Program-made: the position numbers and the translations under genes
Source of the DNA: Terricaulis sp.
GTDB taxonomy: Bacteria; Pseudomonadota; Alphaproteobacteria; Caulobacterales; Aquidulcibacteraceae
DNA length: 64,000 nt
Assembly (NCBI GenBank): GCA_024707365.1
Contig: JANPZV010000005.1
Location: 62,001 to 126,000 of the forward strand
Direction of reading: 5' to 3'
Shown here: in pieces, positions 26,097 to 35,702 of the stretch
How positions within the stretch are numbered: the first letter of the stretch is position 1
Layout: each line of letters opens with the position of its first letter
The notes under the pieces: model-generated
What the model was told of the DNA's origin: nothing
Databases searched by the model: none
What the model saw: only the letters and a program-made list of their open reading frames with translations

Positions 26097-26672
26097 ATGC
26101 CGCCCGCTTCGCCCCGCAAGAAAAACGAAACGCCCGCTACGCTCGACGCTGCGGCCTGGATTGAGGCGGCGATGACCGCGCTCGCCGAGGGCGGCATCGA
26201 TGCGGTGCGCATCGATCCATTGGCCCGCAAGCTGGGCGTCACGCGCGGCAGCTTCTACTGGCACTTCAAGGATCGCGCGGCGCTTCACCTGGCCATGCTC
26301 AAGCACTGGCGCGAGGGCGCGAGCTACAATGTCGGGCCCCGCATTGAGCGCAAAACCACGAGCCCGCGCGAACGGCTTAAGCAACTTTTAGCGCTGCCCT
26401 ATTCAGGCCCGCGCGCCACCCGCGCGGCGGCGATCGAGGTGTCGATCCGGCTTTGGGCGCGGCGCGACAAAAACGCTGCGCGCGCCGTGCGCCACATCGA
26501 CAAAGTGCGGCTCGAATATTTCACCAGCCATTTTATCGACCATGGCCTGGCGAAACCGGCGGCGCGGCAACGCGCCTATGTGTTTTACGCCGCCTTGATG
26601 GCCGAGGCGCTGATCGTCGTCGATAGCGATGAGCCGGCGCTGCGCGATCTCGATAAATTTTTGCTGGATTGA
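26097..26672 (+). CDS. TetR/AcrR-family transcriptional regulator
   Basis: This 191-residue repressor has a TetR-type helix-turn-helix near residues 20-65 (AWIEAAMTALAEGGIDAVRI, LARKLGVTRGSFYWHFKDRA). The C-terminal ligand domain has no clear specific match. The ATG follows AGAGGACGC. It is divergent from the TBDR at 25905, with a palindrome between them, so it probably represses the receptor until a ligand arrives. Confidence 0.9.
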   Translation: MPPASPRKKNETPATLDAAAWIEAAMTALAEGGIDAVRIDPLARKLGVTRGSFYWHFKDRAALHLAMLKHWREGASYNVGPRIERKTTSPRERLKQLLALPYSGPRATRAAAIEVSIRLWARRDKNAARAVRHIDKVRLEYFTSHFIDHGLAKPAARQRAYVFYAALMAEALIVVDSDEPALRDLDKFLLD

Positions 26673-26797
26673 ACCGCCGCATCGGAGCGCCGTGCGGCAG
26701 GTTCGCTTTTGCGGCGCGCAGACATCCAACGCTTCCCGCTCGCGCCCCGCACGCGATGCGGGGGCCAGGTGCCAAAGGCGCGCGCTTCATTCTAAAT

Positions 26798-26837
26798 CCC
26801 TGAGCGCACCCCGGCGTTCGCCGGGGCTGCGTCAGGG
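26798..26837. repeat. Large hairpin downstream of nusG
   Basis: An outer stem (CCCTGA/TCAGGG) encloses an inner stem (CCCCGGCG/CGCCGGGG) at 26798-26837 in a 206-bp gap between the TetR gene and nusG. No T-run follows on either strand. It could end transcription inefficiently or protect the nusG 3' end. Confidence 0.5.
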
Positions 26838-26878
26838 AAGCGCGCTCGCGCGTATGCGCCTCATTTTTCGCAGACGTT

Positions 26879-27460
26879 TTAGCGGATCTTCTCGACCTGG
26901 CCGTATTCCAGATCCACCGGCGTTTCGCGGCCGAAGATCATCACCGCCACCTTCAGGCGGCCGCGCTCTTCGTCCACTTCCGAGACCATGCCTTCAAAGC
27001 TTTGGAACGGCCCGTCGGAAACCTTCACCTTCTCGCCGATCTCGAAATTGATCACCGGGCGCGGACGCGCCACGCCCTGCTCGGCGACGCGGCCCAGGAT
27101 GCGCTCAACTTCCTTATCGCTCACCGCCTGGGGTTTGTTCTGGTGGCCCAGAAAACCCGTCACTTTTGGGGTGTTTTTGACAAGGTGATAGGCCTCATCG
27201 GTCATTTCCATTTTCACCAGCACGTAGCCGGGAAAGTGGCGATGCTGGCGCAGCTTCTTTTGCCCGCGCACCACTTCGGTGACTTCCTCGGTCGGCACCT
27301 GGATGTCCTCGAACTGATCTTCGAGGCCTTGGCGCCCGGCCTGGTCGCGGATCGCTTCAGCGACCTTCGCTTCAAAATTTGAATAAGCGTGCACGATATA
27401 CCAACGGGCGCGGCCGGAGCTCTTGCGCGCGGGGGCTTCGGTTTGGGTTTCCATGCTCAT
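26879..27460 (-). CDS. nusG: Transcription termination/antitermination protein NusG
   Basis: This 193-residue protein binds RNA polymerase and links it to ribosome or Rho. The N-terminal NGN domain (RWYIVHAYSNFEAKVAEAIR, FPGYVLVKMEMTDEAYHLVK) and C-terminal KOW domain (FEIGEKVKVSDGPFQSFEGM, GRLKVAVMIFGRETPVDLEY) are complete. It starts 4 bp after secE, the usual pair. Confidence 0.98.
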   Translation of the reverse strand: MSMETQTEAPARKSSGRARWYIVHAYSNFEAKVAEAIRDQAGRQGLEDQFEDIQVPTEEVTEVVRGQKKLRQHRHFPGYVLVKMEMTDEAYHLVKNTPKVTGFLGHQNKPQAVSDKEVERILGRVAEQGVARPRPVINFEIGEKVKVSDGPFQSFEGMVSEVDEERGRLKVAVMIFGRETPVDLEYGQVEKIR

Positions 27461-27464
27461 CGCC

Positions 27465-27686
27465 TCAGCCTAGGCTCAAAATCCAGCGGATCAGATTACC
27501 CGCCACGGTGTCGATCAGGAAAAAGAAGATCGCCGCCAGGATGGCCATGATCACGACCATGATGGTGGACACCATCACTTCATTGCGCGTCGCCCAAGTG
27601 ACCTTGCGCCCTTCGGCCCGCACTTCGCTGAAGAATTTAAATGGTCCGCCGCCGCGCCGCGGTTCGTCTTGATCAGCCGTTTGCAT
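27465..27686 (-). CDS. secE: Preprotein translocase subunit SecE
   Basis: This 73-residue single-membrane-span SecE has the amphipathic EVRAEGRKVTWATRNEV helix and one membrane helix (MVVIMAILAAIFFFLIDTVA). It is part of the SecYEG channel in the inner membrane. It precedes nusG by 4 bp. The tRNA-Trp gene usually found just upstream is not here but 5.9 kb away on the other strand. Confidence 0.96.
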   Translation of the reverse strand: MQTADQDEPRRGGGPFKFFSEVRAEGRKVTWATRNEVMVSTIMVVIMAILAAIFFFLIDTVAGNLIRWILSLG

Positions 27687-27694
27687 CGAATGCT

Positions 27695-27746
27695 CTATCT
27701 TGAAACCTTGAAAGGGCGACGGCGACGCCGCGAGCCTTTAAGATAG
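27695..27746 (-). promoter_or_regulatory. Inverted repeat in secE upstream region
   Basis: CTATCTT at 27695-27701 pairs with AAGATAG at 27740-27746, and AAAGG/CCTTT continue the stem inward. The structure ends 9 bp before the secE ATG and could fold over the leader RNA. The wider region 27687-27949 otherwise shows no gene. Confidence 0.35.
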
Positions 27747-27912
27747 GGGTCTGCGCCCCACTCATCCACGACACCCCGCGCGGGGCGAACTCGGAAAGAG
27801 ATCAGCCGCTCGGCGCCGCTCCGCCAGGAGCGCCCCGATACCGACAAATTTCCTTGGGAGCCGACCGCTGATGGACCACGTTCGGGCTGCGGCGTCAAGG
27901 CGTCACGGCATG

Positions 27913-27940
27913 CGCCGCCAGCGTTAACGCGCTGGCGGCG
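27913..27940 (-). terminator. Hairpin just after the S9 peptidase gene
   Basis: A perfect 11-bp GC-rich stem (CGCCGCCAGCG and its complement, around TTAACG-type loop) lies 10 bp past the S9 peptidase stop. It has no T-run, so it is a weak or Rho-assisted terminator at best. Confidence 0.4.
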
Positions 27941-27949
27941 CGCCGCGAT

Positions 27950-29976
27950 TTAGGACGGACGGCCGATGCCGCACGCACCGTTCAGGAAGTTCTCCACCGA
28001 GGTCAGGATCGCGGCGACGTTCGCCGGGGTCCAGGTGTTCAGCGTGTGCTCCATGTCCGGCAGGATCAGCAGCTCAACCGCCTTGCCCTCAGCACGCAGC
28101 GCCGCCGCAAAGCTTTGCGATTCCGCCGGCACGACATTGGTGTCGCGGTCACCCGTATAGAGCAGGACCGGGATCGACACCTCAGTGACGCGCCGCAGCG
28201 GATCCTCGCCATCGGCGGTGGGATGCTGGAACTCACGCAGGAAGCGGCTGCCATAAGTGCCGCGCTTGAACTGATCGATCGTCGCGGGGCCTGCGCCCGC
28301 CGCCGCGCAGCGATAAATCCCGTTCGGCCGCACCGCGCCCATCATCGCCGCATAGCCGCCATAGGAATAGCCATGGATGGCGATGCGGTTCCGATCGGCG
28401 ATGCCCTGGGCGATCAGATAATTGGCCCCATCGTCGTTATCGTCCTGCATGGCGCGGCCCCACTCGCGGTCGCCCGCGCGCCAGAGCCGCTGGCCCCAAC
28501 CGTCCGAGCCGCGGAATTGCGGCTGCAGCACCGCATAGCCGCGCGTGGCGAAATATTGCGTCCAGCCGGTCGGATCCCAATCGGTGTCGTCGCGCGCCCA
28601 GGGGCCGCCGTGCGGGGTGATGATGGTCGGGTACGGGCCTGGGCCATGCACCGCCGGATCGGGCGTGGTGAGGATGCCCGGCACCATCAGCCCATCGCGC
28701 GCCGCATATTGAATGAGCCGGGTTTGGCCCAGGCGCACGTCCTGCAATTCAGGATAGGCGCGCCCCAGCAGGCGCAAACGCCCATCCACCATCAGATAAA
28801 ATTCCGGCGGCGTGGAGCCGCCCGAACGGCGGATGATGAAGCGCGTCTGATCGTCCGAACGCGCGACGATGGCGACATCGGCCCCATCGCCAATGGTGAA
28901 CCGCGAGGTTTCACCGCTGGCGATATCGGTCCAATCCACCGGGACTTGGCGCACGCGTAGGGCGTTGCGCACGGTGTTTTCGATTTGGCCGAGACTTTCA
29001 TCCACCCAGTAAACGCGCGAGCGTTCGCCGGAATAGCCAAAGCCCAGCACTTCGCCGTAATTGGCCTCGGCGCTGGAGAGCACCACGTTGGACGCTTCAA
29101 ACAGCGGATGCGCAAAGGCGATTTCGCCCATGCGGCGTTCGCGGATATTGTATTCGTAGATCGCGGCCCGATCGCGCCCGGTGGTGGATGACACCAGAAC
29201 GATGTTCGGATCAGTGGTGAACGCCGCGATCGACACCGGCTCGCGATCACGCGCGTACCAGCGGAAATGCTCATCCCAGCTGCCCGTATCGGGGTGCTTG
29301 ATCCATTGCGCGATATAGGCCGCGCCGCTGTCGAAATCGAAGCTCTGGCGCGCGCGCAGCTCGCCATAAAGATCGGTTTGCAGCGAGCTAAAGCGCGTGG
29401 AGCCGCGCTCCACCCGTTCGGCCCGGCCGCTATAGAGGTTGAGGCGATAGATATCGCCCGTGGTGGGCGCGGAAACGAGAATGTTCTCAGGATCGCGCGG
29501 CAAGGAGCTGACGATCGAGCCAACGCCCACGAACGCCTGCTGCGCGGAGGTCAAGCCGTCAAAAGAAAGGCTGGTGCGCACAGGCCGGCCTTCCAGATCG
29601 AGCACCTGGCGGCGCGAGGCGTAGCTGAGCTCGCGCCGGCCCGAGAAGGGATTGTGCGTGACCAATTGCTGGGTCGTCACAAACAGCCGGTCGTTCTTGA
29701 CGAACTGCACCGATTGCATTTCGGCGCGCGCGTCCGAGCCAACCAAATAAGGCGATTGATCGAGCGCATCGGTCCGCCAGATGGCGAGCAGCCGGGTTTC
29801 ACCGTCGCGGGAGATAAGCGCCGCTACATGCGTACCGTCCGGCGATATGGTGACAGAGCTCATGGCCGGCTCGCGCGCGAACGCCGAAGCCGGCGGGGGC
29901 TCTGCGCCCAGCCCGATTCCACCGCTAAAACGCTGAAAACCATGGCGAAAGCCACGGACATGAGCATCTTCATCAT
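27950..29976 (-). CDS. S9-family prolyl oligopeptidase, exported (one frameshift)
   Basis: This is a prolyl oligopeptidase/dipeptidyl-peptidase-like serine peptidase of about 675 residues. The N-terminal beta-propeller (SSVTISPDGTHVAALISRDG) precedes an alpha/beta-hydrolase domain with the catalytic Ser in GYSYGG, Asp in GDRD and His in MEHTL. A signal peptide (MMKMLMSVAFAMVFSVLAVE ending SGWAQ) is in another frame. Adding one G to the G5 run 29895-29899 (plus strand) fuses it to the body (AQSPPPASAFAREP). It is divergent from a TBDR at 30330; peptidase and receptor may serve peptide uptake together, which is inference. Confidence 0.88.
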
Positions 29977-30329
29977 AGAGTGAAACACTCCCCGACACAG
30001 AAATTTGCAGGCCAATCGCGCCTCTTCACCATCGGATAGTCGCTTTTCCCCCCAGGCGCGCAACCCGCCTTTAAGGGGGAACAAATTGCGCGCGGCGCCT
30101 CATTGCTGGGCGAAACTGTGTCGAAACGGCGACGCATTAGACAGCAATTCGTCTCATGGCGGTCACCAACCCGCCATAAAGGCTTGTGGACGCCACAATC
30201 TCGGCTAAAAAAATAACAGGGGGTGGGATCAAAGGGACGAGTTCCCCCATCGCACCTACAACCGACCGCTCCGAGGCCCAGCCGGCCGTGGAGTGCTTTT
30301 CGTAATGTTTACGGGGGCGTAGCGACACC
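29977..30329. other. Divergent intergenic region, peptidase and TBDR promoters
   Basis: This 353-bp stretch lies between the divergent S9 peptidase and TBDR genes. I see no convincing open frame, no clear promoter hexamers and no strong palindrome. GC content falls near 30200-30230 (a run of seven A's). It must hold both start regions. Confidence 0.5.
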
Positions 30330-33300
30330 ATGAATTTCAAGAAGACCATTCTATTGACGACCACGATGGCCGCCGGCCTCGTGCTCGGCGCCCCGGCCGC
30401 CATGGCCCAGGACGAGCCGATCACCACGCCGCCGCCGAGTTCGTCGGAAACTGAAGAAGCCCGCAGCGACGACGCCATCGTCGTGACCGGCTCGCGCATC
30501 CGCCGCAACGCCTTCACCAGCACCCAGCCGGTCCAGGTCATCACCGCCGAAGAAGCCACGCTCGAAGGCTTGGTCGACACCACCGAGATCCTGCAAGGCT
30601 CGACCGTTGCGGCCACCGCCGGGCAGATCAACAACTACTTCACCGGCTTCGTCACCACAGGCGGCCCGGGCGTGAACACGCTCTCGCTGCGCGGCCTCGG
30701 CGCCCAGCGCACGCTGATCCTGCTCAACGGCCGCCGCGCCGGCGCCGGCCGGCGCCCGCGGCCAAGTCGGCCCGACTGACTTGAACGTCATCCCCTCCTC
30801 GATGATCGAGCGGGTCGAAATCCTGACAGACGGCGCCTCCTCGATTTACGGCTCGGACGCCGTCGCCGGCGTTGTGAACATCATCACCCGCGAGAACCTC
30901 GACGGCGGCTTCGTGAACTTCCAAGCCAACCAGCCGTTTGAAGCCGGCGGTGAAGAAATCGCCTTCAGCATCGGCCAAGGCTGGCGCTCGAGCCGCGGCT
31001 ATCTCTCCATCAGCGGCGATTATTATGAGCGCAAGCCGCTGGAATTTGGCGATCGCGACTATTTCCGCTGCCCCACCCCGTACCTGTTCTCCAGCGAAAA
31101 CGATCGCCGGGACGTGGTCGACCCGGACACCGGCACCTTCGCCTGCAACAGCTTGGGCGCTGAACTTGTCACGCTCTATTTTGAAGGCGGCGCGGAAGGC
31201 GCCTCCGACTACGCGCCCGATCCGAGCGCCGTCGCCGGCGGCGGCCCGCTCGGCTGCGACATGGACGGCTGGCGCCACATCCGCGTTTTCGCGACCGGCC
31301 ATGCCTACAATTGCTGGCTGCCCGCCAACCGCGCCAGCGTTCCGTGGCAAGCGCCCGATCAAACCTCCTACAACGCGTTGCTGCGCGACTATGCCGGCCG
31401 TTCGGCCATCGGCACGCACAGCGACCGCTACGACAGCCGCACCGCCATCTCGCCGGTGAAGCGGACGAGCATCGTGGTCATGGGCGGGTACGACATCACG
31501 CCCACCACGGAAATCTTCGGCGAATTGCTGCTGAACCGCCGCGAGTCCTCGCAGAACAACTGGCGTCAATGGTGGGGCGTTGTCACCGCGCTGCACCCGC
31601 GCAACCCGTTCCCCGCGTCCATGTATGATCCGCTGGTGGACGACAATTTCGCCATCACCCATGTCGAACCGACATTGCTGATCAATTCGAGAGCAGAGCA
31701 ACAAATCGACTACGCGCGCGCTGTTGTCGGCATTCGCGGCTCGATCGATATCGGCAGCGGCTGGGATTGGGAAATCGTCGGCCAGATGACCCGCTCTGCG
31801 GCCGAATACGGCGGCAACTTCATCTATAACGACCGTATCCTGGCGGCCACGCAATTCACGACGTTGGCGCACGTCGCGGCGGGCTGCAATGTCAGCCTGC
31901 TGACCACGGCCACCGCCTGCCCCACCGGCGGCGTTGACCTGTTCTCGGCGGCGGTTGTGGGGAACGGCGAATTGAGCGCCGTCGATCGCGACTTCATCCT
32001 CGGCTACGAAACCGGGATGACGTTCTACGATCACGACTATATCGAGGGCTCGGTCTCCGGTGAGCTGTTCAACCTGCCCGCCGGCCCGATCGGCGTGGCG
32101 ATGGGCTTCCAGTACCGTGAAGAGCGCATCAACGACAAACCGGGCGAGAACGAACGCAACGCCAATTATTGGGGCTCTTCAGCCGCCGTGCAGACGGTTG
32201 GCCAAGACACCATCAAGGAAGTGTTCGCCGAAGTTGAAATCCCGTTGCTGCGTGATCTGCCCATGCTGCACGAAGTGACGCTGAACCTGTCGGGCCGGAT
32301 GTCGGAGTACGATACGTACGGCGACAACTCGACCTACAAGATCGGCCTGAACTGGGCGCTCAGCCAATCGTGGCGCATCCGCGCCTCGCAAGGCACCTCG
32401 TTCCGTGCGCCGGCGCTCTACGAATTGTTCCTGGGCAACCAGACCAATTTCGGCTTCCAGCAAGCGTCCGACCCGTGCCGCAACTGGGAGACAACGCAGG
32501 TCAACAACCCGGTGGCTTCGGCGAACTGCGCTGCCGGCCGCCCCGGTGAAGGCCCGCTGCCGGGCGAGTATCCGGTCACGCCTGGGACCTCCTCGGCCCT
32601 CGTCACGGTTGGCGGCGGCGTCGACGTTCTGGATGCGGAAACTGCCGACACGTTCAGCGTCGGCCTGATCTGGACGCCCTCCTTCGCCGATTTCAACATC
32701 GCGATCGATTATCACGATATTGAGATCAACGATCAGGTCGCCCAATTCGGCGCCGCGAACATCGTCAGCGCGTGCTACAATTCGGAAAACTTCCCGAACG
32801 ATCCGCTCTGCACGCTGTTCACGCGCGCGCCCGGCGACCACCCCACGCGGCCGTATGAGATCCTCACGATCAACGACAGCTACGTGAACATCTCCCGCCA
32901 GGCGAGCGAAGGCGTGGACGTCACCGTGCGCTACCAGCACGATGTGGGCTTCGGCGATCTCACGCTGAACGGCCGCGTCAGCTACATCCTCAACTGGGAA
33001 ACGCAGCTGCGCACGGCCGCGACCCCGACTCAGCTGCACGATCGCATCGGCAACCCGCGTTGGGTCGCCAATCTGAACGCGCGCCTGGATTACAACGATT
33101 GGACCTTCTACTGGGCCCGGCAATTTCGTGCCGGGCACGGATAACCAAAAGTTCTTCGCCGCGCCCACGGGCACCTCTTTCGGCGAGACGGTCTACCCGG
33201 TCCGCAAGGTCGAGTTCTACCAAACGCACGATCTCTCGGCCCGTCGGATTTTCGACGATTGGTCGCTGCAGATCGGCATCCAGAACGTGTTCGACGAAGC

Positions 33301-33414
33301 GCCGAACTACATCTCGGCCTCCAGCAACGCCACGCGCGTCGGCAACTTCCGCTGTCGTCGCAGTACGACTTCATCGGTCGTCGCGCCTACGTCAGCGTCG
33401 GCTACAACTGGTAA
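30330..33414 (+). CDS. TonB-dependent receptor (three frameshifts)
   Basis: This receptor of about 1,028 residues is split over four frames. The first has the signal peptide (cleavage after APAAMAQ), TonB box-like DDAIVVTGSRIRRNAF and the plug to LILLNGRRAGAG. The second runs LNVIPSSMIERVEILTDGAS through most of the barrel. The third starts FVPGTDNQKFFAAP and contains WSLQIGIQNVFDEAPNYIS. The fourth ends FIGRRAYVSVGYNW with terminal Trp, then TAA at 33412-33414. Joins are near 30745, at T3 33124-33126 (one T too many) and at C2 33349-33350 (one C too few). It is the large LNG-type receptor family, divergent from the S9 peptidase. Confidence 0.88.
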
Positions 33415-33436
33415 GCTAGGCGCAAGCCAAGGCTTG

Positions 33437-33470
33437 AAAGGCGGCGGGGCGACCCGCCGCCTTTTTCTTT
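33437..33470 (+). terminator. Terminator of the TBDR at 30330
   Basis: A perfect 10-bp stem (33439-33448 with 33453-33462, loop GCGA) followed by TTTTTCTTT is a classic Rho-independent terminator 25 bp past the TAA. Confidence 0.9.
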
Positions 33471-33564
33471 GCGCGCGGCCTGTGGCGACGCTTTAGCTTA
33501 CGCCTTGCTCCGGCCATGCGCTTGAGGCATAAGCGCCCCCTGACCGCCCGCGAGGCTGCGGCAC

Positions 33565-33640
33565 AGGAGTTTAGCTCAGCTGGTAGAGCATCGGTCTCCA
33601 AAACCGAGGGTCGTGGGTTCGAGTCCCTCAACTCCTGCCA
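33565..33640 (+). tRNA. tRNA-Trp (anticodon CCA)
   Basis: This 76-nt gene with encoded CCA folds as a cloverleaf: 7-bp acceptor (AGGAGTT with AACTCCT), D arm with GCTCAGCTGGTAGAGC, anticodon loop CTCCAAA giving CCA, and T arm with GGTTCGAGTCC. Alphaproteobacteria normally have this gene directly before secE on the same strand. Here it points away from secE and lies 5.9 kb from it. Confidence 0.97.
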
Positions 33641-33683
33641 TTTTCACCAAGTTGGAGCGCGCCTATGGAGCGCGCCCTAAAGC

Positions 33684-33711
33684 AAAAAACCCTCCCGTTT
33701 CCGGGAGGGTT
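33684..33711 (-). terminator. Terminator of the VOC-protein gene
   Basis: A perfect 10-bp stem (33688-33697 with 33702-33711, loop TTTC) is followed on the minus strand by a run of six T's, 30 bp after the stop at 33741. It separates this gene from tRNA-Trp. Confidence 0.85.
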
Positions 33712-33740
33712 TGGCTTGTGTCCCTAAAAGGCCGCGCCGC

Positions 33741-34118
33741 TTAGCTGGCGTCGTACAGCACTTCCCAAAGGTGGCCGTCGAGATCGGTGAAGGTGCCCGA
33801 ATAGGAGCCTTCATCCTCATCGGCCTCGGTGACGTCCGCGCCGGCCGCGTCGGCGGCGTTCAGCACTGCGTCCACATCCGCGCGCGCATCGGCGAAATAG
33901 GAGAGCATCGCGCTCACCGCGCCCTTGGGCGCGGCGTTATCGACCACCTCGGCGAAATCGCCGCGCTTGGTCACCACCAGAAACACGCCGTCGAGATCGA
34001 ACGAGGCCTGATCGTCGTCGCGATCTTCCGGCGCCACGCCCAGCACGGCGCTGTAAAACGCCACCGCCTTGTTCACGTCATCCACAGGCAAGGTAACGCA
34101 AGAAATCGCTGCAGGCAT
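33741..34118 (-). CDS. VOC-family (glyoxalase-like) protein
   Basis: This 125-residue single-domain vicinal-oxygen-chelate protein has VDDVNKAVAFYSAVLGVAPE at the N-terminus and TDLDGHLWEVLY at the C-terminus. Typical metal-binding positions (His, Glu) are recognisable in the second half. Members include glyoxalases, bleomycin-resistance-like binders and dioxygenases, so the substrate is unknown. ATG 34118 has GGGAGGTGGAC upstream; a longer frame to 34187 lacks such a site. Confidence 0.88.
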   Translation of the reverse strand: MPAAISCVTLPVDDVNKAVAFYSAVLGVAPEDRDDDQASFDLDGVFLVVTKRGDFAEVVDNAAPKGAVSAMLSYFADARADVDAVLNAADAAGADVTEADEDEGSYSGTFTDLDGHLWEVLYDAS

Positions 34119-34217
34119 GTCCACCTCCCATGACGCCGAGCGCGCCCAGAAACACGCACGGTTGAAGGGATTCTGCGCCCGCCGCAAAGGCTTTAGGCCG
34201 GTTACTCAAAGAAGGCT

Positions 34218-35099
34218 TTAGCGCCGCCCGATCACCACATTGCCGCCGCCGATCACGCGGCGGTTGATTTCACCGTCAACATGGCTCACGCGCACATCGC
34301 CCGCGCCGATAATGGTCACGTCCAGCCGCTCGGCCGAGCCGCCATGGCTCACATCGCCCGCGCCGGCGATCGCCACCGTGAGCACGCTGGCGCGCCCTTC
34401 GCGGATGCTGACATCGCCCGCGCCCTGCACCGCCACATTGGTGGGCCCATCGATACGCTGGGCGCGAAAATCGCCCGCCCCGGCAATCGAGACCGAGAGC
34501 CCATCCAGCACCGCGCCCACCCGCATATTCCCCGCCCCGGCAATCGCCACGCGGGCGCTGCCGGCCTGATAGAGCCTTAACGTGGCGGCCCCAGCCACGG
34601 TCACGTCCGCCGCGCCGCGCACGCTCTCGATCTCGGCCTCGCCGCAGCCGGCCACCGTCACGGTGGCGCTTTCGGCCGGGCCAATGCTGAGCCGCACCGC
34701 CCCATCGCTGGCGATCACCGCATCTTGCGGCACGCGGATCTCGATCACGGGCAGCTCCGAGGGATCCAGCCAGCCATGCCCGCCGGCGCTGACGCGGAAA
34801 TCAGCTTCGCCCTCACCGCGGCAGCTCAGGCGCCGGCTCTGGCGGCCGTCGATGATCAGGCGGTTGCGGCTGATGCGCAGCTGCGGATCGGGCAAGGGCC
34901 CGCCATTGCGGATCGTCAGCGCCACGTCCTGGCGCGCCTGCGGCACAACCCGGACAACCGCCGCCAGATGGCGCAATTGGATCTCGGAGGCGTCAGGATA
35001 GCGCGCCCAGCCCGTCGTCGGTTCAGGCTGCGCGAGCGCCGGGCCGGCCAGCAGCGCCGTCGCCAGCGCGCAGACAATCATCAAATCCGGCATTCGCAT
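34218..35099 (-). CDS. Exported GIN-domain beta-solenoid protein (first paralog)
   Basis: This 293-residue protein has a signal peptide (cleavage after LLAGPALAQ) and, from about residue 150, six or seven repeats of 18-20 residues built on GAGD/GAGN (VTVAGCGEAEI, VAIAGAGNMRV, VSIAGAGDFRA, VAVQGAGDVSI). This is the GIN/DUF2807 beta-helix type, exported to the periplasm or cell surface, with unknown role. ATG 35099 has AGGAGG 9 bp upstream. A second, longer paralog with GSGD repeats lies at 36496..37509, and an outer-membrane barrel protein lies between the two. Confidence 0.82.
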   Translation of the reverse strand: MRMPDLMIVCALATALLAGPALAQPEPTTGWARYPDASEIQLRHLAAVVRVVPQARQDVALTIRNGGPLPDPQLRISRNRLIIDGRQSRRLSCRGEGEADFRVSAGGHGWLDPSELPVIEIRVPQDAVIASDGAVRLSIGPAESATVTVAGCGEAEIESVRGAADVTVAGAATLRLYQAGSARVAIAGAGNMRVGAVLDGLSVSIAGAGDFRAQRIDGPTNVAVQGAGDVSIREGRASVLTVAIAGAGDVSHGGSAERLDVTIIGAGDVRVSHVDGEINRRVIGGGNVVIGRR

Positions 35100-35181
35100 C
35101 AAATCCGGCCTCCTGGGCCCTGCCTATCACAGAAGGGATGCCGGTTCGGCACGATTTGGATGCGCCTCAGCGGCGCACCGC

Positions 35182-35439
35182 TCATGGGGTAAATGACGGC
35201 CATGATTTACCGCCAGTTAACGGCTCAGCGGCGCCGGCGCGATCGCGCGCACCGCTGACGATCTTGGGCGCGTGGGCCTCCACTGCATCAAAGATCTCGA
35301 ACTCAAAATATTGCGCACGATCGCTGCGGCGCGAACACGCGCAACGCCGCTGGGTCTTTTGCAGACGAGCGCTTGATCCGTTCAGCGCACGCGCCAAGTA
35401 AGCGCCACTGCCAAATCGCGCCTCCCCTGTCGCGATATT
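35182..35439 (-). CDS. Marginal small frame, 85 residues
   Basis: From ATG 35439 (preceded by a weak GAGG) the frame reads MNIATGEARFGSGAYL and ends EFEIFDAVEAHAPKIVSG plus a short tail. Composition in the second half looks coding (Phe, Glu, Ile in codon-like order) but no domain is recognised. It starts beside the terminator stem, and the opposite strand also carries an open frame. It could be a short protein, a remnant or chance. Confidence 0.25.
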   Translation of the reverse strand, partial: NIATGEARFGSGAYLARALNGSSARLQKTQRRCACSRRSDRAQYFEFEIFDAVEAHAPKIVSGARDRAGAAEPLTGGKSWPSFTP

Positions 35440-35446
35440 CATCCTC

Positions 35447-35477
35447 GCGCCCCGGTTCACGCCGGGGCGCTTTTTTT
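35447..35477 (+). terminator. Rho-independent terminator without an obvious upstream gene
   Basis: A perfect 9-bp stem (35447-35455 with 35462-35470) is followed by T7 on the plus strand. No convincing rightward gene ends before it; a transcript from between 35103 and 35440 would be needed. Confidence 0.7.
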
Positions 35478-35702
35478 GCGCGCAACATTGCCGTGCGTGC
35501 AAACAACATGGCGCGCATGCGCGGAGAATGAGGCGCTTGTGTCCATTGCATTACCCGCGCGTTTACTTGTCGTGTCATCACGGCAACGGCAGAGCGCGCG
35601 AAGCTGCGCAATCACACTTGCGCCCTAGGCGCGCCATGCTTGCGCATCCATCTGCCCCGCACACGCCGCGGGAGACGGCGCAAACATTGAGGACAAACAC
35701 AA

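Larger units (their letters stand above)
35100..35702. other. 603-bp intergenic region
   Basis: This region separates the GIN gene (leftward) from the barrel gene (rightward). It contains a strong rightward terminator (35447-35477) and one marginal minus-strand frame (35182..35439). Upstream of the barrel gene, around 35600-35690, lies its promoter region, but I see no clear -35/-10 pair. Confidence 0.5.

Noticed and set aside
35138-35401. Plus-strand frame of 87 codons before the terminator
   Set aside because: Codon pattern is poor and no ribosome binding site is seen. The minus-strand frame in the same place is slightly better but also doubtful.
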